NCBI GenBank assembly: GCA_963575745.1
Contig: CAUYUJ010020607.1
Span: 62,001 to 126,000, forward strand
Length of the DNA stretch: 64,000 nucleotides
Source of the DNA: Prorocentrum cordatum
Lineage: Eukaryota > Sar > Dinophyceae > Prorocentrales > Prorocentraceae
Direction of reading: 5' to 3'
The notes beneath the pieces were generated by a model. That model saw only the letters and a program-made list of their open reading frames with translations, had not been told where the DNA came from and did not search any database. This document shows, one piece after another, positions 54,807 to 64,000 of the stretch (the first letter of the stretch is position 1; every line of letters begins with the position of its first letter). The translations under genes were made by a program, and so were the position numbers.

Positions 54807-55480
54807 TGTTGTGTCGCCCCTCCACCGAAATGTCGACGGCACGTCCCCCCTCCACCCTCCGGGTCCCTCCCTGGTGGTGGTGTCGTCGGAGGTTGCTTCC
54901 CACTAGTTGACGTCGGCGGGCCGCGCGGCCCGCGCGGGCCGGCGCCGGCGCCGCAGGCGGCGGCGCGCCCCAGGTCGTTTCGCGTGTTTTCTCCTTGCTG
55001 GGAGCTAGGACACAGGCATCCTGCTGCTGCTCACCATATGGCCATCTTGGGGCGATCTTGGAGGAGATCGATCAAAGAAGGGATGGTCCCATATCCCCCC
55101 CTCCCCGGATGCCGACATGGGGCTAACGTGGGTAGCATCATTGATTTTTGCCTTCTCGCCGAGGCCTTCTTGGGCGCTCCAATTGGTCGCGGGGCGCCCC
55201 GTCCAGGCCCAGGGGCAGGGGGAGGGGAGGAAGGGGAGTTGGAAGAGGATACATCCGGAACCACTCGCGCCCGGAGGGCTGGTCGTGTCTCATTCTCGCT
55301 GTCCCTGCGCATTCGCTCGTCCCCTGCGCTTCCCCGAGGCGGGTGGGGTGGCAGTATTACTTGTTCACCGTTTTTTTTAGTTTGTTCTTCCCCAATATCT
55401 CTCTCTCTCTCTCTTTCTCTCTTTTCTCCCCTCTCCCTTTCTATACCTCTTCTCTCTCCCCCTCTCTACATGTATATGTC
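54807..55480. other. Unassigned GC-rich sequence ending in a CT tract
   Basis: CGGGCCGGCGCCGGCGCC-type palindromic GC DNA occurs at 54915-54970. 55397-55470 is a CTCTCTCT tract. No gene is recognised with confidence. Confidence 0.4.
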
Positions 55481-55499
55481 TGCGCTTCGGTCGGTCTTT

Positions 55500-56275
55500 C
55501 CTGTGATGGCCAGGCAAAGATGGGGTGCGTCCGGGCCCCCCCGCGGGGCGATCAGGCGCAGCCGCACCTGCTGGCCCCGAGGCGGGGCGGCTCTGGCGAT
55601 GGAGGAGCGGATGCCGCGCCTTCCTTTTCTCGGAAACTGGAGCATATACATTACCTGTGGCGGGCGGTTTTTCAATCTCAGGACTTTAAAGTCGGGGACG
55701 ACGTCCGGGTGGTGTCGTGTACACTGTTTTCCCCGTTTTTTCCCCAGGGAAACAACACAAGATGTAGACACCAGGATCCCGTACACGCCAGGATCCGCGT
55801 TCTTGTGCGAATTTCGGCGCAGGGTCGGAAAAAGCGTCGGTGTATAGAGGTCGGTTCCCTGTTTTCTTCTCCGACCTCTCCCGCGCCTCTCGCTCCCCTT
55901 CCCTCCTCTCCGCGGGCGACTCGCTGCCCTGCCCCGCCCGGTGGCGTCCCCCGAGGCGTCGTCGGCCCTCGGCCCAGGAGGGGGTGCGCTGCGCACCCGC
56001 CCTGCGGGCGGAAGCGAGGAGCTGCACGCACCCCGCCGCGACGGAGCTGCCCGAGGGCAGTCCTCGCAGATGCTGCTCCCGTTGCCCCTGCCTCTGCCCC
56101 TCGCCCTCTGTTCCTGCCCTGCTTTCGCGCGCTCGGCCCCGACTGCACAGGACAGCTCGAGAGGACGCAGGACCCTTCCGAGGGCCACACCGCCACAGGA
56201 GCGTAGGGGAGGCACGCGTCGCGGGTTTACAGGACACAGAAGGGTACCCTTGAGCCGGCGGGGGTCGACCTACTA
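55500..56275 (+). CDS. Weak candidate exon region, product unknown
   Basis: After a CT-rich tract (55397-55470) and a CAG at about 55512-55514, a plus-strand frame stays open to 56206. It includes a less biased stretch (about 55620-55840, with FQSQDFKVGDDVRVV) and then a Pro/Arg/Ala-rich part. The upstream polypyrimidine tract and CAG fit a splice acceptor. No family is recognised, the reverse strand is also open, and the second half is GC-driven. I keep it only as a flagged region. Confidence 0.15.
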
Positions 56276-56740
56276 ACCCGGGGCCGCCTGCATGCGGGCT
56301 TGTCAGGCCACGCGGGCCCGATAGGAGAGCATCGGGTAGCATTGTTTGCGCGGGGCGGCTTCTCCCCTCCGACTTCTCTTTGCCGATCGTTGCCGTCTTC
56401 GTCCTCGCTTGCCTCCTCCCCTCCACCTCCTCCTTCCCCCCCCTGGTTTTCATCGTCCTCCTCGTGATGGCCGCAGGAGGCCACAGGAAGGTCTAGGATC
56501 TAAAAGGTTTTGGGAAGCACCAGGAAATGGGAACAACCCGGTCCAGGAGGCCCCAGAAAGCTCAGGAAACAGAGGGGGGCCCCGCGGATGCATTGGAAGA
56601 TCCCAGGAAACCGCAGATTTCCCCAGGAGGCCCCAATCAATTCCAGAAAGCCCCAGGAAGGTCCAAGATGCCCCAGGAAGCCGAGGGAGACTCCACGACG
56701 CCGAAGGAGGTCCCTGGAAACCACTGGGTGCTATCACCCA
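56276..56740 (-). repeat. Diverged GGAGGCCCCAGGAA-type repeat
   Basis: From about 56465, CCAGGAGGCCCCAGAAAG, CCCAGGAAACCGCAG and CCCAGGAAGGTCC units are spaced about 11-13 bases. This looks like a variant of the CCAAGAGGCCC family with CAGGA in place of CAAGA, in the same polarity as the 17-30 kb blocks. 56276-56464 is unassigned and CT-rich. Confidence 0.65.
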
Positions 56741-56776
56741 TGCTCAGGCTCAGTGGTAGAGATTCAAATCCAGTCA
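56741..56776 (+). other. tRNA-like fragment: D-arm word fused to T-arm word
   Basis: GGCTCAGTGGTAGAG at 56747-56761 matches the A-box/D-arm consensus of many tRNAs, and GATTCAAATCC at 56761-56771 matches the B-box/T-arm consensus. There is no room for an anticodon arm between them and no acceptor stem, so this is not a tRNA gene. It may be a deleted tRNA or part of a tRNA-derived SINE head. Confidence 0.4.
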
Positions 56777-57218
56777 CACTCAGTCATCCTCAGTCACTCG
56801 CACGCAATCGCTCACACTCAGACGCACCCACACGCATGACTTCAGCTCGCTCATGCTCAGGCGCTCGTCAAGGGAAATGTTACAAAGCGGTGCGCATTTT
56901 GGCATCTCCGCGTTGTGAGATTTTTCCAGAGGTCCTGAGACTTCTTCAACGGCTTTGCTGAGTGTTCATTACCATGGAATTCGTTACCATCCGCCCAGGC
57001 GCTCTCGCCTCGGCGCTGGCTACATGCTTCTTTGAAAGCGAGGCTCATTCTCGAGCGTTTCGGAAGTCCGCCCAAACCGGCCCCCAGAAAATGGGGAACG
57101 CGATTCGGGACGGCTCGCCATTCATTAGTAAATGGGTTATCTGGGTGCCTTGCCGCAACTGGTGCATTCCCCCCTCCGTCCCGTCCTGCTCAGTGCCCTC
57201 ATCTACCCTGTCGGCCTC
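56777..57218. other. Unassigned sequence
   Basis: CACTCAGTCA, CACTCGCACGCA and related words recur at 56775-56835. The frame from 56962 (MEFVTIRPG...) has no domain I recognise and runs into a CTC tract. Confidence 0.4.
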
Positions 57219-57330
57219 CTCCCTCCTCCTCCTCCTCCTCCTCCTCCTCCTTCTCCTCCTCCTCCTTTTCCTCCTCCTCCTCCTCCTCCTCCTCCTCCTC
57301 CTCCTCCTCCTCCTCTCTCTTACTCGCCTT
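57219..57330 (+). repeat. CTC trinucleotide tract
   Basis: CTCCTCCTC with two TTCTCC/TTTTCC interruptions, 57222-57316. Confidence 0.95.
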
Positions 57331-57470
57331 CCTCATTCCTCATCCACACCTCCTCTCCCTCTGCTTCCTTGCAGCGTCCGTTGAAGTGTGTTCTCAGGAT
57401 CAGTGTCTTCGACGGCATCAGCAGTTCCAGGAGGGAGTGGGAGCACAAACGCACGAGGATGCAAAAGGAA
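57331..57470. other. Short unassigned spacer
   Basis: Unique sequence between the CTC and GAG tracts; nothing is recognised. Confidence 0.35.
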
Positions 57471-58125
57471 GGAGGATGAGGATACAGAGGATGAGGGGGA
57501 GGGGGAGGGGGAGGGGGAGGAGGAGGAGGAGGAGGAGGAGGAAACGGAGGAGGGAGGAGGAGGAGGAGGAGGAGGGAGGAGGAGGAGGAGGAGGAGGAGG
57601 AGGAGGAGGAGGAGGAGGAGGAGGAGGGAGGAGGAGGACCAAGCGGAGGATCTTTGGGATAGGAGGAGAAGCAAGGATGAGGATGCGGAGGAGGCGAGAA
57701 GAGGAGGTTGATCACGAGGGGGGTGATGAGACGTATGAGGAAAAGTAGAGGGGTTGAGGGGATTAGGATGATGATGAAGAGGAGGAGTGGGAGGAGGAGG
57801 AGGAGGAGGAGGAGGAGGAGGAGGAGGAGGAGGAGGAGGAGGAGGAGGAGGAGGAGGAGGAGGAGGAGGAGGAGGACGAGGAGGAGGAGACGGAGGAGGA
57901 GGAGGAGGAGGAGGAGAGGAGGAGGAGGAGGAGGAGGAGAGGAGGAGGCGGAGGCGGAGGCGGAGGCGGAGGCGGAGGCGGAGGCGGAGGCGGAGGGGGA
58001 GGCGGAGGCGGAGGCGGAGGCGGAGGCGGAGGCGGAGGCGGAGGCGGAGACGGAGGCGCTGGAGGAGGAGGCGGAGGAGGAGGAGGCGGAGGAGGAGGAG
58101 GAGGAGGAGGCGGAGGAGGAACATG
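57471..58125 (+). repeat. GAG tract with an internal GGCGGA hexamer tract
   Basis: GAGGAGGAG at 57512-57640 and 57780-57948, then (GGAGGC)n at about 57946-58050, then GAG/GGCGGAGGA to 58122. A less repetitive gap lies at 57640-57780. Frames are Glu-, Gly- or Arg-rich, with Ala/Ser/Leu on the reverse. Confidence 0.97.
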
Positions 58126-58615
58126 ATAATGAGGCTGTGCGCAGAGGTTTGGGTGCGCACTGGTCAGTTCTACAATCGCATGACCGTACAGAAGACCCTC
58201 TACTGCTCGCGTCTTTCTTCGGACCCGGCCGCTTGTCTACCATCAGATGAGCAGACGAGCTCACTTGATATTGATGCTGGTCGATACTCTTGGCTGTTTG
58301 TGGTGGTTTTCGCTCCCCTGGTCCTCGCATTCTTCCTTTCCCCATTTTTTTTTTCTGTTCTGAACATCTGACTCGCGTCCCTCAATGCTGGCCCCGCAGT
58401 GGGCAATCAGTACAGCCTTGAATGATGTACGGTGGGTGCTCCTTCAATACGGCAGACGTCGGGAGAGGCATCTGATCCAGCAAATCCAGCTGCTGCGGCA
58501 AACCTCACCACCGTGCCAGCGCAGCATCGCAGCGTGAAGGAGGTTGATTTGAAAGCCTACGCTAGTTCAGCACGTGGTCTGAATTTGCGTGTATTGAAAA
58601 CCCGAGCTCGTTGCC
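58126..58615 (-). other. Unassigned sequence with a GTGCCAG-core motif copy at 58490-58527
   Basis: CTGCTGCGGCAAACCTCACC then ACCGTGCCAGCGCAGC at 58490-58525 matches the dispersed motif (compare 14884 and 34645). The rest has no gene I recognise. Confidence 0.55.
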
Positions 58616-58905
58616 TCGGTGCTGAGGCCGTCTTGCAGTCCTCTAGTTTTAGAGGGTTCTCGAGCAGTCTTCGGGCCCATCGGTGCTCTCTTGGGGCAGT
58701 TTTGGGCCGTCTTGGGGGCTTCTTGGGGCTCTGTGAAGCTTTCCCAAGGTGATCTGAAGTCGACGAGGCTTCTCATGGCTTTTCCCTCCGGCTTTCCATG
58801 GCTTTCGCCTCTTTGGGCCTTGCTGCAGGTCTCTTGGGGCGTCTGATGGAGGCCTCCTGAAGAGATCTTGTGGTCTTTGGGGGCTCGTTGAGCCGTCTTC
58901 GATCG
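58616..58905 (+). repeat. Degenerate 11-bp-type GGCCGTCTTGGGGGC block
   Basis: GGGCCGTCTTGGGGGCTTC, CTCTTGGGGCGTC and GGAGGCCTCC units; moderately diverged. Confidence 0.7.
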
Positions 58906-59095
58906 GTGTTAGGGTGCGTTTAAGACCCACGGCAGTTCAGCGCGCTGTTGGAACTCGCGTGGGCCTCAAACTCGACTTCGTTCCCTCGGTCTTGGGGCCG
59001 TCCTGGACCGTTTTGGAGGGTCGTCAGACAGTCTTTGGGCTATCCGGGGGCCCTTCTTCCGTCTGGGGGACTTTCAAGGCTCCTGTAGCCTTCTC
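58906..59095. other. Short unassigned stretch with 11-bp-type words
   Basis: TCTTGGGGCCGTCC and GGGGGCCCTTC occur near 58999-59055; otherwise unique. Confidence 0.4.
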
Positions 59096-59735
59096 GACTC
59101 CCGGGTCCCCACCACCGTCCGCCACATCCCCCACCGCTGTCCCAGCATCACCGTCCCCACCACCACTGTCCCCACTTCTCCCACCACCGTCACCACTGTC
59201 CCCACCAGTGCCCCCACCACAGTCGCACTGTCCCCTGTGTCTCCACCACTGTCCCCACCACCACCTTCCCCACCACTGTCCCACTGTCCCCACCACTGTC
59301 CCAGTGTCCCCACTGTTCCCACCATTGTCCCCGCTGTCCCCACCAGTGCCACCACCAGTGTCTCACTGTCCCCACTGTCCCCACCATTGTCCCACCACTG
59401 TCACATTCTCCCCATTGTCCCCGCCGCTGTCCCACTGTGCTGTCCCACACTTCCACTGTCCCCACCACTGTCCCTCTGTCCCCACTGTCCCCACCATTCT
59501 CCCCACTGTACCACTGTCCCACCACCGTCCTCACCACCGCCTTTACCACTGTCCCCACCACTACCATCACTGTCCCACTGTCCCCACGGTCCCCACCGCT
59601 GTCCCCACCACCACCGTCCCCACTGTCCCACTGTCCCCACCATTGTCCCACTGTCCCCACACCACTGTTCCCACCACCACCGTCCTCACCACTGTCCCAG
59701 TGTCCCCACCAATGTCCCACTGTCCCGATGAGCGG
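59096..59735 (+). repeat. CCCCACCACTGTC minisatellite
   Basis: CCCCACCACTGTCCC, CCACTGTCCCCACC and CCACCACCGTCCCC words of 6-15 bases repeat for about 640 bases without a fixed longer unit. Pro/His/Cys/Ser-rich and Gly/Val/Thr/Trp-rich frames are artefacts. Confidence 0.95.
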
Positions 59736-59934
59736 GAATCGTTCGGCGGCGGCGAGGCGGGCGGGGGGGTTCGAACCGGTAGTGACCCCCCCACCCCTTT
59801 TCATGATGGACGGGGGGGGAGGAAGGGGTTCGAACCGGTAGTGACCCCCCCTCGGTTTTCGAAGGGGAAGGGTTGGGAGCCCCCAGTGACCCCCCCCAGT
59901 TTTCCGCCAGCAGCGGTAGAACACGCTCTTTCGA
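59736..59934 (+). repeat. C/G-run block with duplicated GGTTCGAACCGGTAGTGACC
   Basis: GGGTTCGAACCGGTAGTGAC followed by a C run occurs twice (about 59768 and 59836); a third partial copy ends CCCCAGTGACCCCCCC at 59881. G and C runs alternate as in the composite elements. The GGTTCGAACC word is palindromic and resembles a tRNA B box, but no tRNA is present. Confidence 0.8.
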
Positions 59935-60865
59935 TGATGATGGTGATGACGATGATGATTGTGGTGGTGGTGGTGATGATGATGCTGCTGCTGATGACGA
60001 TGATGCTGCTGATGATGATAATGATAATGATGGTGATGGTCAATGTGAATGGGATGGTGATGGTGATAGTGATGATTATGAACATGCTGATGATGCTGCT
60101 GATGATGATGCTGATGCGGATGATGATGATGATGATGGTGATAATGATGATGGTACTGATAATGCTGACGATGATGACGATGATGGTGATGTCGATGCCG
60201 ATATCGACGATGGCGACGACGGTGTCGATGATGATGATGATGTTGATAATGCTGCTGCTGATGATGATGATGGCAATAATGATGTTGATGACGATGCTGA
60301 TCATGATGATAATGCTGATGCTAGTGATGATGCTGGTGCTGCTGCTGATGCTGATGATGCAGATTATGATGCTGATGGTGATGCTGAATGTAAGTGCGAT
60401 GTATATGGTGCTCTTGATGGTGATGATTGTGATGCTGACGCTGATGACGATGGTTATGGTTGTGGTAGTGGTGATTGTGATTATGTAGAGATGAAACTGG
60501 TGGTGGTGGTGGTGATAATCATGATGCTGATGATGATGCTGATGATGATTAGTGTGGTGATGCTGATGGTGATGATGATGATGATGATGAGGATGAGGAT
60601 GACGATGCTGATGACGATGATGATGATGCTGCTGATGATGATGATGGTTCTGCTGCTGATGATGAGGATGCTGATGATGATGACGATGCTGAGCACGATG
60701 CTGCTGATGATGATGAGGACGATGCTGCTGCTGATAATGATGATGATGGTGATGGTGCTGATGATGCTGATGATGGGGTGATGGTGATCATGCTCATGCT
60801 GATGATGATGATGATGCTGATGATGATGCTGATGATGATGGCGCTGATGCTGACAATGCTGACAC

Positions 60866-60920
<55 letters not shown>

Positions 60921-61349
60921 CTCATGATGACGATGATGATTCTGATGATGATGATAATGACGATGATGATGATCATGATGATGATGGTGGTGGTGATGCA
61001 AATAACGATGGTGATGACGACGATGATGATGCTGATGACGATGATGATGATGACGATGCCAACGATGACGATGATGATAATGATGATTCTGCTGCTGATG
61101 ATGGTGATGGTGATGATGATGATGGTGATAATGCTGATGAGGCTGATGCTGCTGATGATGAATATGATGTTGATGCTGATGCTGCTGATGATCATCACGC
61201 TGCTGCTGATGATGATCATGATGAAGATGATGCTGATGCTGCTGCTGATGATGCTGATGACGCTGATGATGATGCTGCTGCTGATGATGATGATGCTGAT
61301 GATGCTGATGATGATGTTGATGATGCTGATGCTGCTGATGCTGCTGCTA

Positions 61350-61385
<36 letters not shown>

Positions 61386-61680
61386 CTCATGATGATGATG
61401 ATGATGATGTCGCTGGTGGTGATGATGATGATGATGATGATGATGATGGTGATAATCATGATGCTGATGATGATGCTGATGATGATGATGATGCTGCTGC
61501 TGCTGATGATGATGTTGTTGTTGTCGTCGTTGTTGTTGTTGATGTTGACGAGGATGATGAGGAGGCGGAGGATGAGGAGGAGGAGGAGGAGGAATATGAG
61601 AAGGAGCAGGAGAAGGAGGATCATGACTAGCAGGACCATGAGGAGGATGATACTGATGGGGAGGAAGAGGATGGCCGTCA
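59935..61680 (+). repeat. Long GAT-type trinucleotide tract ending in a GAG patch
   Basis: GATGATGAT with frequent GCTGAT, GACGAT, GGTGAT and AATGAT variation over 1.6 kb, then GTTGTTGTCGTCG at about 61514-61545 and GAGGAGGAG at 61575-61620. It is less pure than the 15-kb tract. Asp/Ala-rich and Met/Leu-rich frames are artefacts. Confidence 0.97.
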
Positions 61681-61729
61681 CATGTGACGCCTTTCTCTCT
61701 CGCCATTTGAGGAACTCTCATTGAACTAG

Positions 61730-62015
61730 TTTGGGTCGTCCTGAGGCTTTCGTGTCCTCATGCGAGGCAGTCTTGGGGGTCGTTTGGGCCCTCTTGGGCC
61801 GTTTCAGGGCCGTCTTTGGCCGTCTTGGAGCTCTCTTGGGCCGTCTTGGGGCCCCCCTGGCCCTAAGACTGACAAGTGGGGCCGTCGTGGAGCCATCTTG
61901 GGCCGTCTTGTAGTCATCTTGGCCGCGGGAGCGCGAACTCGTAGAATTGTTCGGTGCGTTGTCTCCTCGAGAGCGCGAACCTGCCACACTCTTCGAGGAT
62001 TGTGGCCTCGGGAGG
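61730..62015 (+). repeat. 11-bp-type block followed by AGAGCGCGAAC repeat
   Basis: GGGCCCTCTTGGGCCG, GGCCGTCTTGGAGC and related units to 61925; then GGGAGCGCGAACTCGTAGAA and CGAGAGCGCGAACCTGCCAC, resembling the 51.3-kb ~65-bp family. Confidence 0.75.
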
Positions 62016-62084
62016 CGGGCCAGTGCATGCAGTCCAGTGCGTCGAGGGGGGGGTGTCTCTGGAGATCACATGATCCCTGCAAGA

Positions 62085-62140
62085 CAGTACTTGGCATTCC
62101 AGCATGCTTCAACGTGACAGGGGGCACGGTGGTATCAGCT
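62085..62140 (+). repeat. GTGCCAG-core dispersed motif copy
   Basis: AGTACTTGGCATTCCAGCAT, GCTTCAACGTGACAGGGGGC and ACGGTGG; matches 35400-35450 with few changes. Confidence 0.75.
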
Positions 62141-62438
62141 CAGCAAGATGTGCAGCATCATACCTCGCAAAGTTGTGCAGAGGCATCCGATGCTCCTAGG
62201 TAGACTTTGTTTCAAGGCTTCAGCGGTACTACAACCGTGCACGCCGTAGCTGCACTACATAGCCTCACTGGTTCAGGCTTGCTGTTCAGCTTCCTTCAGC
62301 GATTCAGAGCTGTATCAGCCAGTTTCTAGGCCACGGCGTGTTTGCATTCTCAATATTTGCCTTGCCCCAATTCTAGCGTGTGCAGGCTTTAGTTTCGTAC
62401 ACGTAGCGCATCCACGCTGATCGCGTCCTGAATGAAAC
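62141..62438. other. Unassigned sequence
   Basis: Mixed composition close to 50% GC, without repeats. No gene is recognised. Confidence 0.4.
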
Positions 62439-62515
62439 TCTAGAGGCTTCGCGTAACCCACCAGCTCATCCAGAGACGATGCCCAGAGGATTTGCCTCGA
62501 TCAGGGCAGTGGGCA
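62439..62515 (+). repeat. Dispersed repeat, partner of 51669-51858
   Basis: CTAGAGGCTTCGCGTAACCC, CCAGAGACGATGCCCAG and TTGCCTCGATCAGGG in the same order as the longer copy near 51.7 kb. Confidence 0.65.
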
Positions 62516-63210
62516 GCACGCAGATGAAGGGTCCCTCTTGAAGAGCTCTTGGGACCACTCTTGGGCGCTCTTGGGGCCGTCTTGGGGCTCTCTTGGGCCT
62601 CTCTTGCGGCGTCTTGGGGGCCTCTTGGCGGTCCCGGGGGCCTGTTGGAGCGTCTCGGGGAGCCTTTTGGGGCCTCCTGGGGGTCTCTTGGGGGCCTCTT
62701 GGAGGCCTCTTGGGCGCCTCTTGGGGCCTCCTGGGGCCCTCTTGAGGCGCTCTTGGGAGCATGGGGAGTGCTCTTGGGGCCATCTTGGAGGACATCGATC
62801 AAACAAGAGGGGAGCATTAATTAGCGTTTCCACTCGGGAGCCGCCTCTTGGGGCGCTCTTGGGGCGCTCTTGGAGCGCTCTGGGGCGCTCTTGGGGCCGT
62901 CTTGGGGTTCTCTTGAGCATCTCTTGGGCTCTCTTGGCCCATCTTGGAGCCATCTTGAGGCCTCGGATGGCCATCGGAAGCGAAAAGGCGAGAAATCAAA
63001 ACACATTGATTTTCCAAATGTTTTGGACGGGGTGTGTCCTCTGCGGGGCTTCCTGGGGTAGCTATTTGGCCATTCGGAGCCGTCTAGGAGCGGTCTTTTG
63101 GGTCTCTTGGCGCATCTTGGGGGCAATCTTGAGGCATCTTGAGATATCTTGAGCCATCTTGGAGGTAATCTTGGGCTGTCCCAAGCGCTCTTGGAGCCAT
63201 CTTAATCAGT
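62516..63210 (+). repeat. 11-bp-periodic GGCCTCTTGGGG block
   Basis: GGGGCCGTCTTGGGGCTCTC, CTCTTGGGGGCCTCTTGG and GGCGCTCTTGGGGCG units, with an AT-richer core at 62975-63040. A 204-codon plus-strand frame (Leu/Gly/Ser/Trp-rich) is a repeat artefact. It abuts the LINE relic. Confidence 0.88.
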
Positions 63211-63234
63211 GCCCCCCCAAGCAAGCACGCAAAA

Positions 63235-64000
63235 TGCTGAGTACGAAACGCACATGACCACATAGCCACTATCACGTGGTATCGCAATACTTGCTGACTG
63301 CGCCACGCCATGCCGTGGCCGAAGAAATTGTGTCCTGCCAGTACTTCCTGGGGCCACGCTGCTCGTGGTCGCCCTTTCTTTCTCTTGGTGGGAGGGGGGA
63401 GGAGGAGGGAGGACAAGGGCTGGAACATTGCGCAACACACAGCGTCGTCATCTGGCTTTCTGGCGATGTGACCAAGAAAAAGAAGCTGTCTACGGAGGAG
63501 CGGGCTGCTAAGCGGGCGGGCGCCAGCCCGTTGAAGCACGGTTTCGTTCGAGATTCTGCTGATTTGCGAGTGGGGAATGCGCAACAACTTGCGCAGACAT
63601 CGCGCCTGGAATGTGCCCAAACGACACATTTCGTGCTTGTTAAGATGGGAAGTGTGCATACAGTGCAACAGCTTACTTAAAATCAAAAGTCTGAATATTC
63701 TTCTGCTGCGTGAGAGTCGAATGGCTCCATACCCTGGCCAATTTGTCCAAATCTGCGGCTGCAGCTCCTAGGCGGCGAGACAACTCTGAACCTATTTTGC
63801 CATCGTCGCTAGTCAAACTACCTAAATAAGCTATGCTTCCCTTCTGTGGGATTGGGGTGCCGTCTGGCTGGAGAATGCATACGTCGGCTCCTACAGCCAA
63901 GGGTTCTAGCTGGAGCCAATTAAGCTGTAAACCGTACTGTTGCCCCATACGTTGCACGGCATGCATGTGCGCACCGGCTGATTCGCAGGAGGTGGCTAGC
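63235..64000 (-). pseudogene. LINE retrotransposon reverse transcriptase, C-terminal part, frameshifted
   Basis: Reading on the minus strand from the window edge, a first frame (63999 to 63676) encodes a C-terminal reverse-transcriptase segment with MGQQYGLQLNW, QPDGTPIPQKG and IAYLGSLTSDDGKIGSELS, ending at a TAA at 63675-63673. A second frame, open from above 63686 down past 63235, continues with SKLLHCMHTSHLNKHEMCRL, GTFQARCLRKLLRIPHSQIS, LLRRQLLFLGHIARKPDD and KKGRPRAAW. These are the usual post-palm, thumb and C-terminal motifs of non-LTR reverse transcriptases (YLG, ARCLR, LGHI.R, GRPR.W). The join needs a one-base-type frame change near 63675-63690, so the copy is broken. The catalytic FADD/YADD box would lie beyond the window end. 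The 3' boundary is near 63215-63235, where the 11-bp repeat begins. The strong LINE match and style suggest a dinoflagellate. Confidence 0.85.

Noticed and set aside
56747-56771. Functional tRNA gene
   Set aside because: A- and B-box words are adjacent, leaving no anticodon arm, and no acceptor stem pairs.
58914-60488. 524-codon plus-strand frame with Pro/Ser/His then Met-rich ends
   Set aside because: It runs through the CCCCACCACTGTC minisatellite and then the GAT tract; no protein-like segment.
63276-63680. 134-codon plus-strand frame over the LINE relic
   Set aside because: It is antisense to a clear reverse-transcriptase C-terminus.

Overview
The window looks like nuclear DNA from a large, repeat-saturated eukaryotic genome. 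A dinoflagellate (Symbiodiniaceae-, Polarella- or Prorocentrum-like) is the best guess. The guess rests on two degraded retroelement pieces whose protein style I recall as common in dinoflagellate genomes: a LINE reverse-transcriptase C-terminus at the right edge (63235-64000, minus strand) and a gag-like protein with a membrane segment at 44107-45577. This is recollection of family style, not a database result. I found no bacterial operon, rRNA gene, complete tRNA gene or intact cellular gene. Most long open frames lie in repeats that lack stop codons because of their composition or period.

Layout. 1-12.9 kb: unique sequence, a 90-bp satellite (1.4-2.8 kb), a composite element of G-runs, a 7-mer array and telomere-like sequence (2.98-4.88 kb), an array of GC palindromes (7.07-9.83 kb), a ~160-bp satellite (9.83-10.75 kb) and unassigned sequence. 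13.0-14.1 kb: an 11-bp AGCTAAGCTAA-type array. 15.0-15.9 kb: a GAT tract. 15.9-35.3 kb: blocks of a degenerate 11-bp-periodic repeat (CCAAGAGGCCC/CCAAGACGGCC type) mixed with GTC, CTC, GAG, GAT, ATGT and TA microsatellites. 36.9-39.8 kb: a ~103-bp array with variable G tracts. 39.9-47.5 kb: mostly unique sequence with the gag-like relic. 48.1-50.2 kb: an inverted copy of the element at 20.3-22.3 kb. 52.3-54.35 kb: a second, direct copy of the composite element at 2.98-4.88 kb. 54.35-63.2 kb: microsatellites and more 11-bp-type repeat. 63.2-64.0 kb: the LINE relic.

Large-scale structure is the main interest. A ~2.1-kb element with 12-bp terminal inverted repeats occurs twice, in opposite orientation, 25.8 kb apart. 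A ~2-kb composite element occurs twice in direct orientation, 49 kb apart, and brackets that pair. The 11-bp-periodic blocks have one polarity from 17.3 to 30.4 kb and mostly the opposite polarity elsewhere. Several smaller dispersed families recur: a ~300-bp element, a GTGCCAG-core motif that usually abuts microsatellites, and AT-rich cores inside the 11-bp blocks. These suggest a genome shaped by repeat turnover and transposition. I did not identify a cooperating set of genes.
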